DNA of 64,000 bases from Piscinibacter sp. (lineage in GTDB: Bacteria; Pseudomonadota; Gammaproteobacteria; Burkholderiales; Burkholderiaceae_C), in assembly GCA_019635485.1 (NCBI GenBank), contig JAHBZL010000026.1:1-64000 (forward strand), written 5' to 3'. Both the position numbers and the translations under genes were made by a program. This document shows positions 30,740-40,250 of the stretch, piece after piece. The first letter of the stretch is position 1. Every line of letters begins with the position of its first letter. The notes below the pieces were generated by a model. The model did not search any database. It had not been told where the DNA came from and worked only from the letters and a program-made list of their open reading frames with translations.

Positions 30740-32179
30740 TCAGGCTTGCGTGTAGGCCGTCTTCACGGTGGTGTAGAACTCGGCGGCGTAGCGGCCCTGC
30801 TCGCGCGGCCCGTAGCTGCTGCCCTTGCGGCCACCGAAGGGCACGTGGTAGTCGACACCCGCGGTCGGCAGGTTGACCATCACCATGCCGGCCTGCGCGT
30901 GGCGCTTGAAGTGCGTCGCGTGCTTCAGTGACGTGGTCGCGATGCCGCTGGACAGGCCGAACGGCGTGTCGTTGGCGAGCGCGAGCGCCTCGTCGTAGTC
31001 CTTCGCGCGGATCACGCTGATCACCGGGCCGAAGATCTCCTCGCGGTTGATGCGCATCGCCGGCGTGGTTTCGGTGAAGAGCGCCGGGCGCAGGTAGTAG
31101 CCCGGCGCGCCATCGGCATTGCGTTCCACCGCCTCGCCGCCGGCGGCGAGACGTGCGCCCTCCTGGCGGCCGATCTCGATGTACTCGAGGTCCTGCGCGA
31201 GCTGCTTCTCGTCGACCACCGGGCCGATGTCGGTGCCGGCCTTGCGTGCGTCGTCGACCTTCAGCGCCTTCATCTTCTCGGCCACCGCCGCGACGAAGCG
31301 GTCGTGGATGCCCTCGGTGACGATCACGCGCGAGGATGCGGTGCAGCGCTGGCCGGTCGAGAAGAAGCCGCTCTGCACGGCGCAGTTGACGGCGACGCCG
31401 AGATCCGCGTCGTCGAGCACGACGAACGGGTTCTTGCCGCCCATCTCGAGCTGGAACTTGGCCATGCGTGCGACGCAGGCCGCCGCGACGCGCTGGCCGG
31501 TCGCCACCGAGCCGGTGAAGCTGATCGCGTCGACGCCGCGGTCCTCCAGCAGCACCGCGCCGACTTCCGAACCGCGCCCCATCACCAGGTTGAACACGCC
31601 CTTCGGCAGGCCGGCGCGCTGCAGGATGTCCGCCAGCGCCCAGGCCGAGCCGGGCACCAGGTCGGCCGGCTTCATCACGACGCAGTTGCCGAACGCCAGC
31701 GCGGGCGCGAGCTTCCAGGCGGGGATCGCTACGGGGAAGTTCCACGGCGTGATCAGGCCGACGACGCCGAGCGGCTCGCGCGTGACCTCGACACCGACGC
31801 CGGGCCGCACCGAGGCGATCGAATCACCGCCGACGCGCAGTGCCTCGCCGGCGAAGAACTTGAAGATATTGCCGGCACGGGCCACCTCGCCGATGGCCTC
31901 CGGCAGCGTCTTGCCCTCCTCGCGAGCCAGCAGGTCGCCGAGCTCGGCCTTGCGGGCGAGGATCTCGCTGCCGGCCGCGTCGAGCAGGTCGAAGCGCTGC
32001 TGCGGCGTCGACTGCGACCAGCTGCCGAAGGCGGCGCGCGCCGCGGCGATCGCCGCCTTCGCCTGCGCGGCATCGGCCTGCGCGTACTCGCCGACCAGGT
32101 CGCGCGTGTCGGACGGGTTGACGTTGCGGCTGGCGCGCGCGCCGTCGACCCATTCGCCGTTGATGAGGTTCTTGTGCAT
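30740..32179 (-). CDS. Alpha-ketoglutaric semialdehyde dehydrogenase
   Basis: A 479-aa aldehyde dehydrogenase with GLITPWNFPVAIPAWK, the NAD loop FTGSVATGQRVA, the catalytic Glu in LEMGGKNPFVV and the nucleophile in FFSTGQRCTASSR. The family match is to 2,5-dioxovalerate (ketoglutarate semialdehyde) dehydrogenases, which make 2-oxoglutarate in pentose and aldarate pathways. Its place next to glucarate dehydratase and KdgD supports this: KdgD produces exactly its substrate. Confidence 0.93.
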   Translation of the reverse strand: MHKNLINGEWVDGARASRNVNPSDTRDLVGEYAQADAAQAKAAIAAARAAFGSWSQSTPQQRFDLLDAAGSEILARKAELGDLLAREEGKTLPEAIGEVARAGNIFKFFAGEALRVGGDSIASVRPGVGVEVTREPLGVVGLITPWNFPVAIPAWKLAPALAFGNCVVMKPADLVPGSAWALADILQRAGLPKGVFNLVMGRGSEVGAVLLEDRGVDAISFTGSVATGQRVAAACVARMAKFQLEMGGKNPFVVLDDADLGVAVNCAVQSGFFSTGQRCTASSRVIVTEGIHDRFVAAVAEKMKALKVDDARKAGTDIGPVVDEKQLAQDLEYIEIGRQEGARLAAGGEAVERNADGAPGYYLRPALFTETTPAMRINREEIFGPVISVIRAKDYDEALALANDTPFGLSSGIATTSLKHATHFKRHAQAGMVMVNLPTAGVDYHVPFGGRKGSSYGPREQGRYAAEFYTTVKTAYTQA

Positions 32180-32241
32180 GTCACTCTCCTTCAGGTGCAG
32201 TCATGGGTGCAGCGCAGGATCGCGCAACAGGGGCGATCATG

Positions 32242-33570
32242 TCACCGCACCATGCACGGCCGCTTGGGGTCGAAGGTCCAGTTCGGGAGCAGGTACTGCA
32301 TCGCCACCGCGTCGTCGCGCGCGCCCAGCCCGTGCTCACGGTAGAGCTGGTGCGCCTTCTCGACCTCCGCCATGTCGAGCTCGACGCCCAGCCCCGGCTT
32401 CTTCGGCACCTGCACGTGGCCGTCCACGATGCGCAGCGGCTCCTTCGTCAGGCGCTGGCCGTCCTGCCAGATCCAGTGCGTGTCGATCGCGGTCACCTTG
32501 CCCGGTGCCGCGGCGCCGACATGGGTGAACATCGCCAGCGACACGTCGAAGTGGTTGTTCGAGTGCGAGCCCCAGGTGAGGCCCCAGTCGCGGCAGGTCT
32601 GCGCCACCCGCACCGAGCCGGCCATGGTCCAGAAATGCGGGTCCGCGAGCGGGATGTCCACCGACTGCAGCGCCAGCGCGTGCGCCATCTGGCGCCAGTC
32701 GGTGGCCACCATGTTGGTCGCGGTCGGCAGGCCGGTCGCGCGGCGGAACTCGGCCATCACCTCGCGCCCGCTGAAGCCGCCTTCGGCGCCGCACGGATCC
32801 TCCGCGTAGGCGACCACGCCGCGCATGCGCTGGCCGAGGCGGATCGCGTCCTTCAGCAGCCAGCCGCCGTTCGGGTCCAGCGTCACGCGCGCCTGCGGGA
32901 AACGTTCGTGCAACGCCGTCACCGCGTCGACCTCCGCGTCGCCGGCGAGCACGCCGCCCTTGAGCTTGAAGTCGTTGAAGCCGTAGCGTTCGCGCGCCGC
33001 CTCGGCGAGGCGCACGATCGCCTCGGGCGTCAGCGCCTCCTCGTGGCGCAGGCGACACCAGTCGTCCGGGTTGTCCGCGTCGCTCGCGTACGCCAGGTCG
33101 GTCTTGCGCCGGTCGCCGACGTAGAACAGGTAGCCGAGCATCTCGACCGCATCGCGCTGCTGGCCTTCGCCGAGCAGCGCTGCGACCGGCACGCCGAGCT
33201 GCTGCCCCAGCAGGTCCAGCAGGGCCGACTCGACCGCCGTGACCGCGTGGATCGTCGTGCGCAGGTCGAAGGTCTGCAGTCCGCGGCCGCCGGCATCGCG
33301 GTCGGCGAAGCGGCGCTGCATCTGCTGCAGCACCGCCTGCACGTTGCCGACGGCCTGGCCGACGACCAGCTCGCGCGCATCCTCCAGCGTCTGGCGGATC
33401 TTCTCGCCGCCGGGCACCTCGCCGACGCCGGTGCGTCCGGCGCTGTCGGTCAGGATCAGCAGGTTGCGCGTGAAGAACGGCCCGTGCGCGCCGCTCAGGT
33501 TCAGCAGCATGCTGTCGCGCCCGGCAACCGGAATCGCACGCAGCGCCGTGATGGTGGGGGTCGAGGTCAT
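32242..33570 (-). CDS. gudD: Glucarate dehydratase
   Basis: A 442-aa enolase-superfamily enzyme. It has an N-terminal capping domain and a barrel with the KxK base in NDFKLKGG, metal ligands around [14 protein letters not shown] and TNMVAT, and the [19 protein letters not shown] block near the C-terminus that carries the catalytic His. It dehydrates D-glucarate (and often L-idarate) to 5-dehydro-4-deoxyglucarate, the substrate of KdgD encoded two genes upstream. It is 19 bp downstream of a Bug protein gene on the same strand. Confidence 0.94.
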   Translation of the reverse strand: MTSTPTITALRAIPVAGRDSMLLNLSGAHGPFFTRNLLILTDSAGRTGVGEVPGGEKIRQTLEDARELVVGQAVGNVQAVLQQMQRRFADRDAGGRGLQTFDLRTTIHAVTAVESALLDLLGQQLGVPVAALLGEGQQRDAVEMLGYLFYVGDRRKTDLAYASDADNPDDWCRLRHEEALTPEAIVRLAEAARERYGFNDFKLKGGVLAGDAEVDAVTALHERFPQARVTLDPNGGWLLKDAIRLGQRMRGVVAYAEDPCGAEGGFSGREVMAEFRRATGLPTATNMVATDWRQMAHALALQSVDIPLADPHFWTMAGSVRVAQTCRDWGLTWGSHSNNHFDVSLAMFTHVGAAAPGKVTAIDTHWIWQDGQRLTKEPLRIVDGHVQVPKKPGLGVELDMAEVEKAHQLYREHGLGARDDAVAMQYLLPNWTFDPKRPCMVR

Positions 33571-33589
33571 GGCGGGTCGACGCGGGAAC

Positions 33590-34558
33590 TCAGTCGGCGC
33601 TGATCTTGCGGGATTCGATCAGCTGTTTCCAGCGGTTGTACTCGGCCAGCTGGTAGGCGGTGAACTGCTCCGGCGTGTTGGCGACGATCTCGAAGCCGAC
33701 CTCGAGCAGCTTGGGCTTGACCGCCGGGTCGTTCAGCGCCGCCACCAGTGCGGCGTGCAGCTTGGCCTTGACGTCGGCGGGCAGCCCCTTCGGCGCCGCG
33801 ACGGCCTGCCAGGAATAGACCACCACGTCCTTCACGCCGGCCTCGGCGAGGGTTGGCACGTCCGGCAGCAGCGGCGAACGCTTGGTGCCGGTGACGGCGA
33901 GCGGGCGCAGCTTGCCGGCGGCGACGTGCTGCACCACCGAGTTGATGTTCTGGAACGAGGCGTCGACCTGCGCGCCGAGCAGATCGCTCATCGCCGGGCC
34001 GCCGCCCTTGTAGGGCACGTGCGTACCCGAGGTACCGGTCTGCAGCCAGAACAGTTCCGCGGTCAGGTGATCGGACGAACCGTTGCCCGAGGACGCGAAG
34101 GTCACGCGGTCCGGCGTCTTCTTCAGCTGGGCGATCAGGTCGGCCACCGACTTGAGCGGCGACGCGCTCGGCACCACCAGCACGTTGGGCGCCTGCACCG
34201 CGACGGTCAGCAGGTCGAAGTCCTTGGTGGCGTCGTACGGCACGTTCTTCAGCAGGTGCGGCGCGATCACGAACGGCCCGAGCGAGGACACCAGCAGCGT
34301 GTAGCCGTCCGCCGGGCTGCGCTTGACCAGCGCGGCGCCGATGGTGCCGGTCGCCCCGGCCTTGTTGTCGATGATCACCGGCTGGCCGAGCTTCTCCTGC
34401 AGCTTGGGCTGCAGGTAGCGGCCGATCTGGTCGCTGGAGCCGCCGGGCGGGAACGGCACCAGCAGCGTGATGGTCTTGTCGGGCCAGGCCTGCGCCGGGG
34501 TGGCCAGGGCGCCGGCCAGCGCGGCGGCGCCGATCAGCTTCAGCAGCTTCGGGAACAT
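33590..34558 (-). CDS. Bug-family tripartite tricarboxylate transporter binding protein
   Basis: A 322-aa periplasmic binding protein with a signal peptide ([21 protein letters not shown]) and then [20 protein letters not shown], the Bug signature, followed by [17 protein letters not shown] and [11 protein letters not shown]. It is distinct in sequence from the other Bug protein at 29736. It sits between kdgD and gudD, so an aldarate such as glucarate is a reasonable ligand (inference). No permease partners are in the window. Confidence 0.92.
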   Translation of the reverse strand: MFPKLLKLIGAAALAGALATPAQAWPDKTITLLVPFPPGGSSDQIGRYLQPKLQEKLGQPVIIDNKAGATGTIGAALVKRSPADGYTLLVSSLGPFVIAPHLLKNVPYDATKDFDLLTVAVQAPNVLVVPSASPLKSVADLIAQLKKTPDRVTFASSGNGSSDHLTAELFWLQTGTSGTHVPYKGGGPAMSDLLGAQVDASFQNINSVVQHVAAGKLRPLAVTGTKRSPLLPDVPTLAEAGVKDVVVYSWQAVAAPKGLPADVKAKLHAALVAALNDPAVKPKLLEVGFEIVANTPEQFTAYQLAEYNRWKQLIESRKISAD

Positions 34559-34601
34559 GACATGTCTCCTGTCGGGAATGGGAATTGGAATGGACCCGGC
34601 C

Positions 34602-35513
34602 TCACTGCGGGCCGAGGCGCGCGATCAGCTCGCGCAGGGTCTGGACTTCGGGCGGCTGCAGGTCCGTCAGCGGCGGACGCACCGGGCCCGCGTCGTGCCC
34701 CACGAGGCGCGCGCCGGCCTTGACGATGCTGACCGCGTAGCCCTGCCCGCGGTTGCGCAGCGCGATGTAGGGCAGGAAGAACTCGTCCAGCAGGCGGCCG
34801 GTGGTGACGCTGTCGCCGCGCGCGCTGGCCTCGTAGAACTCCATCGCCGTGCGCGGGATGAAGTTGAAGACGGCCGAGGAGTAGACCGGGCAGCCCATCG
34901 CCTTGTAGGCGCCGGCGAACACCTCCGCCGTCGGCAGCCCGCCAAGGTAGGCGAAGCGGTCGCCCAGGCGCTGGCGGATCGCGACGAAGGCCTCGATGTC
35001 GCCCACGCCGTCCTTGAAGCCGACCAGGTTCGGGCAGCGCTCGGCCAGTTTCTCGAGCGAGGTCGGCGTCAGCCGGCAGGCGCCGCGGTTGTAGACGATC
35101 ACGCCGAACTTCACGCTGCGGCAGACGGCCTCCACGTGCGCGACCAGGCCCTCCTGCGTCGCCTCGGTCAGGTAGTGCGGCAGCAGCAGCAGGCCCTGCG
35201 CGCCGAGCCGTTCGGCCTCCTGCGCGTAGCGGATCGCCAGCGTGGTGCCGCCGCCCGCCCCCGCCACGATGGGCACGCGGCCGCGGCAGGTGTCGACGGC
35301 CGCCTTCACCACCTCGGCGTACTCGGCCGGCTCGAGCGAGAAGAACTCGCCGGTGCCGCCGGCGGCGAACAGCACGGTGGCGCCGTACGGCATCAGCCAC
35401 TCGAGGCGCTCGGCGTACGGGCGCGGCGCAAAACGCAGCTCGGCGTCGAAGTCGGTGAGCGGGAAGGACAGCAGGCCCGAGGACATGGCCTGCTTCAGCT
35501 GGATGGGGTTCAC
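34602..35513 (-). CDS. kdgD: 5-dehydro-4-deoxyglucarate dehydratase
   Basis: A 303-aa DapA-family class I enzyme. GGTGEFFSL is the pyruvate-binding loop, the Tyr of GVIVYNRGA is the catalytic tyrosine and the Lys of NLVGFKDG is the Schiff-base lysine. It dehydrates and decarboxylates 5-dehydro-4-deoxyglucarate to 2-oxoglutarate semialdehyde and CO2. The start is GTG 35513 with GGAG six bases upstream, which gives the usual 303-aa length; an upstream in-frame start at 35564 would place the start inside the promoter. It is the first gene of the sugar-acid operon. Confidence 0.94.
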   Translation of the reverse strand: MNPIQLKQAMSSGLLSFPLTDFDAELRFAPRPYAERLEWLMPYGATVLFAAGGTGEFFSLEPAEYAEVVKAAVDTCRGRVPIVAGAGGGTTLAIRYAQEAERLGAQGLLLLPHYLTEATQEGLVAHVEAVCRSVKFGVIVYNRGACRLTPTSLEKLAERCPNLVGFKDGVGDIEAFVAIRQRLGDRFAYLGGLPTAEVFAGAYKAMGCPVYSSAVFNFIPRTAMEFYEASARGDSVTTGRLLDEFFLPYIALRNRGQGYAVSIVKAGARLVGHDAGPVRPPLTDLQPPEVQTLRELIARLGPQ

Positions 35514-35544
35514 GTGGCGCTCCGTGGCGAGTGCTGTTGGCTGA

Positions 35545-35583
35545 AGTTGTATGTCATCGTACAACTAAACACCATCAAGTCAA
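35545..35583 (-). promoter_or_regulatory. kdgD promoter with GntR-type operator
   Basis: Read on the minus strand, TTGACT (35583-35578) and TACGAT (35561-35556) form a -35/-10 pair with a 16-bp spacer. A palindrome AGTTGTA-8-TACAACT (35545-35566) covers the -10 and start region. Its TACAACT arm resembles the site at 36421-36435 in front of the regulator and udh, so repression by the adjacent GntR/FCD protein is likely. Confidence 0.6.
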
Positions 35584-35600
35584 CCGGAAGCGGATAAGGA

Positions 35601-36356
35601 CTATTGCGTACCCGCCCCCGACTCGGCGAACGCCCGGCGGCGCCGCTCGCGGCTGTTGGCGAGGTGCGTGCGCATCGCGGCGCGCGCCGCGTCGGCATCC
35701 TGCGCGTCGATCGCGTCGAAGATGCTCTCGTGCTCGGCGTTGACGCGGCGCAGGTAGACCTGGCGCGCCGGATCGACCACCGGCGCGGGCTCGGCCTGCA
35801 GCCCGTCCAGCCGGGCCCGCGGGATGATCTGCGCGCCGAGTGTCGCCATCAGGCTGCTGAAGTGCTCGTTCTGGGTCGCGCGGGCGATCTCGGTGTGGAA
35901 CTGGAAGTCGGCCGCCACCGCGTCGCGCCCGGCCTCCACCGCGGCCGCGAAGGCGTCCAGCGCGGCGCGCATCGCGGCCAGGTTGGCGCCCGTGCGGCGG
36001 CGCGCCGCCAGGGCCGCCGCCTCGCTCTCGACGCCGATGCGCAACTCGAGCACCGCGATCACGTCGCGCAGCGTGCCGAGCTGGGCCGGTTCGATGCGGA
36101 ATGCCGAGCCGTCGCCCACGCCGACGACGAAGGTGCCGACGCCGTGGCGCGTCTCGACCAGGCCGGAGGCCTGCAGCTTCGAGATCGCCTCGCGCACCAC
36201 GGTGCGGCTGACGCCGAACTCGGCCATCACCGCCGCCTCGGTCGGCAGCTTGTCGCCCGGCGCGAGGCGGCCGTCGCGGATGCGCTCGCCGAGCGCCTCG
36301 ACGAGCCCGAGGGCAAGGGTGCGCGGGCGCCGGCCGGCCAGGACGTCTGGATTCAT
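35601..36356 (-). CDS. GntR-family regulator, FCD domain (sugar-acid locus)
   Basis: A 251-aa FadR-type regulator. The N-terminal winged helix is GERIRDGRLAPGDKLPTEA, then EFGVSRTVVREAISKL and GLVETRHGVGTFVV; the rest is the all-helical FCD effector domain with His/Asp/Glu metal-site-like residues (FHTEIARA, EHESIFDAI). It lies between the two divergent sugar-acid operons, and palindromes of similar sequence are present on each side. It most likely represses both until a uronate or aldarate binds. Confidence 0.9.
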   Translation of the reverse strand: MNPDVLAGRRPRTLALGLVEALGERIRDGRLAPGDKLPTEAAVMAEFGVSRTVVREAISKLQASGLVETRHGVGTFVVGVGDGSAFRIEPAQLGTLRDVIAVLELRIGVESEAAALAARRRTGANLAAMRAALDAFAAAVEAGRDAVAADFQFHTEIARATQNEHFSSLMATLGAQIIPRARLDGLQAEPAPVVDPARQVYLRRVNAEHESIFDAIDAQDADAARAAMRTHLANSRERRRRAFAESGAGTQ

Positions 36357-36388
36357 GTCGCCTCGGTAGAAACCCCGACCCGCCTGCC

Positions 36389-36435
36389 TTGACAGTCGCT
36401 CGGGCGTCGCTGAACAATGAAGTTATACGACAACT
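36389..36435 (+). promoter_or_regulatory. udh promoter with GntR-type operator
   Basis: A perfect -35 TTGACA (36389-36394) is followed after 18 bp by AACAAT (36413-36418). Immediately downstream, over the expected transcription start, is AGTTATACGACAACT (36421-36435), an imperfect palindrome sharing the ACAACT arm with the kdgD operator. It fits repressor control of the plus-strand operon. Confidence 0.6.
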
Positions 36436-36501
36436 GATGTCCTACCTCAAGCGGATCGACCCGCACTCTAGCAGAGCGATCCGCCCGCCCCCGACCCCGC
36501 G

Positions 36502-37326
36502 ATGACTGCGAAACACCCCACCGGCGTGCGCTTCGGCCGCCTGCTGCTGACCGGCGCGGCCGGCGGCCTCGGCGTCCAGCTGCGCCCGCGCCTGAAGGCC
36601 TACTGCGAAACCCTGCGCCTGTCGGACATCGCCGAACTCGGCACCGCCGGGCCCGGCGAGGAGGTCCAGCCGGCCGCGCTGCAGGACCGTGCGGCGGTGC
36701 ACGCGCTGCTGGCCGGCGTGGACGCCGTGGCGCACCTGGGCGGCGTCTCCACCGAGCAGCCCTTCGACGTGATCCTGCAGGCCAACATCGTCGGCCTGTA
36801 CAACGTCTACGAGGCAGCGCGCCGGCACGGCGTGAAGCGCATCGTGTTCGCCAGCTCGAACCACGTGATCGGCTTCTACCGGCAGGACGAGGTGATCGAC
36901 ACCCGCGTCCCGGTGCGGCCGGATGGCTACTACGGGCTGTCCAAGGCGTTCGGCGAGAACCTGGCCCAGTTCTACTGGGACCGCTACGGCATCGAAACCG
37001 TCAGCGTGCGCATCGGCTCCTCGTTCCCGGAGCCGAAGGACCGCCGCATGCTGGCGACCTGGCTGAGCTACGACGACCTGGAACGCCTGGTGGTGTCGGC
37101 GCTGACCGCGCCGCAGGTCGGCCACACGGTGATCTACGGCTGCTCGGACAACACGACGGTCTGGTGGGACAACACCGGCGCCCGCCACATCGGCTACCGC
37201 CCGCAGGACAGCTCGGAGCGCTTCCGCGCTGCGCTGGAAGCACGCCAGCCGGTGATCGACGGCCGCGATCCGGCCGCCGTGCACCAGGGCGGCGCCTTCG
37301 TCACCAAGGGCCCGTTCGAAGACTGA
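36502..37326 (+). CDS. udh: Uronate dehydrogenase
   Basis: A 274-aa extended SDR-type enzyme. It has the LLTGAAGGLGVQLRPRL nucleotide loop, HLGGVSTEQPF, FASSNHVIGFY, the catalytic YGLSK (Tyr-x3-Lys) and RIGSSFPEPKDRRMLATWLS, a block seen in bacterial uronate dehydrogenases. It oxidises D-glucuronate and D-galacturonate to the aldarolactones with NAD. It opens the plus-strand operon, followed by a TRAP transporter and lactonase. Confidence 0.93.
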   Translation: MTAKHPTGVRFGRLLLTGAAGGLGVQLRPRLKAYCETLRLSDIAELGTAGPGEEVQPAALQDRAAVHALLAGVDAVAHLGGVSTEQPFDVILQANIVGLYNVYEAARRHGVKRIVFASSNHVIGFYRQDEVIDTRVPVRPDGYYGLSKAFGENLAQFYWDRYGIETVSVRIGSSFPEPKDRRMLATWLSYDDLERLVVSALTAPQVGHTVIYGCSDNTTVWWDNTGARHIGYRPQDSSERFRAALEARQPVIDGRDPAAVHQGGAFVTKGPFED

Positions 37327-37366
37327 TCCCCGGACACCTCGTCATTTCACACAAGGAGACTGCCGC

Positions 37367-38350
37367 ATGACCATCCGACGTTCCCTGCTCGCCGCCGCCG
37401 CCGTGCTGGCGGCCAGCGCCTTCGCCCCGCTCGCGGCCCACGCCCAGATGGTGCTGAAGGCCTCGGACACCCACCCGGCCGGCTACCCGACGGTGGTTGC
37501 CGTCGAGATGTTCGGCAAGAAGCTCGAGACCGCCACCAACGGCCGCATCAAGCTGCAGATGTTCCCCGGCGCGGTGCTCGGCCAGGAGAAGGAAGCGGTC
37601 GAGCAGACGCAGCTCGGCGCGATCCAGATCGCGCGCATCTCGCTGGGCGTGATCGGCCCGGTGGTGCCCGAGGTCAACGTGTTCAACATGCCGTTCGTGT
37701 TCCGCGACATCGCGCACATGCGCAAGGTCATCGACGGCCCGGTGGGCGACGAACTGCTCGCCAAGGTGAGCGCCAGCCCGGCCAAGCTGGTCGCGCTCGG
37801 CTGGATGGACGGCGGCTCGCGCAGCCTCTACACCAAGAAGCCGGTGCGCAAGCCCGAGGACCTGAAGGGCCAGAAGATCCGCATGATGGGCAACCCGCTG
37901 TTCGTCGACACGATGAACGCGATGGGTGGCAACGGCATCAGCATGGCCTACGGCGAAGTGTTCAGCGCGCTGCAGACCGGCGTGATCGACGGCGCGGAGA
38001 ACAACCCGCCGTCGATGTTCACCAGCAACCACTACACGGCCGGCGCGAAGTACTACACCCAGACGAACCACCTGATCATCCCGGAGATCCTGGTGATGTC
38101 CAAGGTCACCTTCGACAAGCTGTCCAAGGACGACCAGGCGCTGGTCAGGAAGCTCGGCCGCGAGGCGCAGATGGACCAGCGCGTGCTGTGGGACAAGAGC
38201 GTCGAGGAGTATTCCGCCAAGCTCAAGGCGGCCGGCGTCGAGTTCATCAACATCGACAACAAGCCCTTCTTCGACGCCACGGCGCCGGTGCGCGCCAAGT
38301 ACGGTGCCGACTACGCGGACCTGCTGAAGAAGATCGACGCGGTGCACTGA
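37367..38350 (+). CDS. dctP: TRAP transporter substrate-binding protein DctP
   Basis: A 327-aa periplasmic binding protein with a signal peptide (RSLLAAAAVLAASAFAPLAAHAQ) and the DctP fold: LKASDTHPAGYPT, GRIKLQMFPGAVLGQEKE, LKGQKIRMMGNPLFVDTM with the conserved Arg that binds the ligand carboxylate, and AYGEVFSALQTGVIDGAENN. In this operon the ligand is probably a hexuronate or aldarate. It is followed by the DctQ and DctM genes. Confidence 0.93.
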   Translation: MTIRRSLLAAAAVLAASAFAPLAAHAQMVLKASDTHPAGYPTVVAVEMFGKKLETATNGRIKLQMFPGAVLGQEKEAVEQTQLGAIQIARISLGVIGPVVPEVNVFNMPFVFRDIAHMRKVIDGPVGDELLAKVSASPAKLVALGWMDGGSRSLYTKKPVRKPEDLKGQKIRMMGNPLFVDTMNAMGGNGISMAYGEVFSALQTGVIDGAENNPPSMFTSNHYTAGAKYYTQTNHLIIPEILVMSKVTFDKLSKDDQALVRKLGREAQMDQRVLWDKSVEEYSAKLKAAGVEFINIDNKPFFDATAPVRAKYGADYADLLKKIDAVH

Positions 38351-38422
38351 CGCTGCGCGGCGCGCCCTTCCGCGGCCGGCCACGCGTTGCGCGAGGCCGG
38401 CCGCCCAGTGCCCGGGACTCCC

Positions 38423-38950
38423 ATGAAAGAACGCTTCCTCGCCTTCAACGACGCGCTGTACGTCGCCTGCCTGTGGGTCGCCGGCATCGCCATCGTGGTG
38501 ATGACCGCCGTGATCCCGTGGGGCATCTTCACCCGCTACGTGCTCGGCACCGGCTCGCAGTGGCCGGAGCCGGTCGCGATCCTGCTGATGGTGGTGTTCA
38601 CCTTCCTCGGCGCGGCGGTCAGCTACCGGGCTGGCGCACACATCGCGGTGGCGATGCTGACCGACCGCCTCGGCGCCGTGCCGCGCCGGGTGCTGGCCGG
38701 CATCGTGCACCTGCTGATGTTCGGCGTGGCCGCGTTCATGATCTTCTACGGCACGCGGCTGTGCCTGGAGACCTGGGGGCAGAGCATCAGCGAGATCCCG
38801 GCCATCCCGGTCGGTCTGACCTACACGCCGGTGCCGCTCGGCGGCCTGATCACGCTGCTGTTCGTGATCGAGCACGTGCTGTGCGGCAGCCAGCATGCCC
38901 GCGCCATCGTCACCTTCGACCATGCGCAGGCCGAGCCGGAGGCGCTCTAG
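38423..38950 (+). CDS. dctQ: TRAP transporter small permease DctQ
   Basis: A 175-aa protein with four membrane segments, including VACLWVAGIAIVVMTAVIPW, PVAILLMVVFTFLGAAVSYR and GIVHLLMFGVAAFMIFYG, as expected for DctQ. The conserved RYVLGTGSQWPEP region lies between segments one and two. ATG 38423 is used; an in-frame upstream start would add a low-complexity stretch. It joins DctP to the DctM permease, whose gene starts three bases later. Confidence 0.92.
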   Translation: MKERFLAFNDALYVACLWVAGIAIVVMTAVIPWGIFTRYVLGTGSQWPEPVAILLMVVFTFLGAAVSYRAGAHIAVAMLTDRLGAVPRRVLAGIVHLLMFGVAAFMIFYGTRLCLETWGQSISEIPAIPVGLTYTPVPLGGLITLLFVIEHVLCGSQHARAIVTFDHAQAEPEAL

Positions 38951-38953
38951 GCC

Positions 38954-40237
38954 ATGGAATCCTTCGTTCTGCTCGGCTCCTTCTTCGTGCTGATCCTGAT
39001 CGGCATGCCGGTCGCCTACGCGATGGGCGCGGCGGCGCTGCTCGGCGCGTGGTGGATCGACATCCCGCTGGACGCGGTGATGATCCAGATTGCCGCCGGG
39101 GTCAACAAGTTCTCGCTGCTGGCGATCCCGTTCTTCGTGCTCGCCGGCGCGATCATGGCCGAGGGCGGCATGTCGCGTCGCCTGGTCGCCTTCGCCGCCG
39201 TGCTGGTCGGCTTCATCCGCGGCGGCCTGTCGCTGGTGAACATCCTCGCCTCCACCTTCTTCGGCGCGATCTCCGGCTCGTCGATGGCGGACACGGCCTC
39301 GATCGGCTCGGTGCTGATCCCCGAGATGGAGAAGAAGGGCTACCCGCGCGACTTCGCCGCCGCCGTCACCGTCAGCGGCTCGGTGCAGGCGATCCTGATC
39401 CCGCCCAGCCACAACGCGGTGATCTACTCGCTGGCCGCTGGCGGCTCGGTGTCGATCGCGGCGCTGTTCCTGGCCGGCGTGCTGCCCGGCCTGCTGCTCG
39501 GGCTGACGCTGGCGGTGCTCTGCCTGTTCATTGCACGCAAGCGCAACTTCCCGGCCGGGCAGCGCATTCCGCTGCGCGAGGCCCTGAAGATCAGCCTCGA
39601 CGCGCTGTGGGGCCTGATGACGATGTTCATCATCCTCGGCGGCATCCTGTCGGGGGTGTTCACGGCCACCGAATCGGCCTCGATCGCGGTGCTGTGGGCC
39701 TTCTTCGTCACGATGTTCATCTACCGCGACTACAAGTGGCGCGACCTGCCGAAGCTGGTGCACCGCACGGTCAAGACGCTGACGATCGTGATGATCCTGA
39801 TCGGCTTCGCGGCGGCCTTCGGCTATGTGATGACGCTGATGATGATCCCGCAGAAGATCACGATGGCGATCACGCAACTGTCGTCGAACCCGGTCGTGGT
39901 GCTGCTGCTGATCAACGTGCTGCTGCTGATCCTGGGCACGCTGATGGACATGGCGCCGCTGATCCTGATCATGACGCCGATCCTGATGCCGGTGGTCAAG
40001 AGCATCGGCGTCGACCCGGTGCACTTCGGCATGATCATGATGGTCAACCTCGGCATGGGGCTGATCACGCCGCCGGTGGGCGGGGTGCTGTTCGTCGGCA
40101 GCGCGGTCGCCAAGCTGCCGATCGAGCGCGTCGTCAAGGCGCTCACCCCCTTCTTCGTCGCGCTGCTGCTGGTGCTCGGGATGGTCACGTACGTGCCGTG
40201 GTTGTCGCTCTGGCTGCCGCGTCTGGTGCTCCAATGA
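38954..40237 (+). CDS. dctM: TRAP transporter large permease DctM
   Basis: A 427-aa polytopic permease of the DctM family. Visible blocks are LIGMPVAYAMGAAALLGAWW, FSLLAIPFFVLAGAIM, STFFGAISGSSMADTASIGS, LIPPSHNAVIYSLA and MGLITPPVGGVLFVGSAVA. It drives sodium-dependent import of the acid captured by DctP. It begins three bases after the dctQ stop and runs into the lactonase gene with a 13-bp gap. Confidence 0.94.
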   Translation: MESFVLLGSFFVLILIGMPVAYAMGAAALLGAWWIDIPLDAVMIQIAAGVNKFSLLAIPFFVLAGAIMAEGGMSRRLVAFAAVLVGFIRGGLSLVNILASTFFGAISGSSMADTASIGSVLIPEMEKKGYPRDFAAAVTVSGSVQAILIPPSHNAVIYSLAAGGSVSIAALFLAGVLPGLLLGLTLAVLCLFIARKRNFPAGQRIPLREALKISLDALWGLMTMFIILGGILSGVFTATESASIAVLWAFFVTMFIYRDYKWRDLPKLVHRTVKTLTIVMILIGFAAAFGYVMTLMMIPQKITMAITQLSSNPVVVLLLINVLLLILGTLMDMAPLILIMTPILMPVVKSIGVDPVHFGMIMMVNLGMGLITPPVGGVLFVGSAVAKLPIERVVKALTPFFVALLLVLGMVTYVPWLSLWLPRLVLQ

Positions 40238-40250
40238 GGCGATCGATCCG

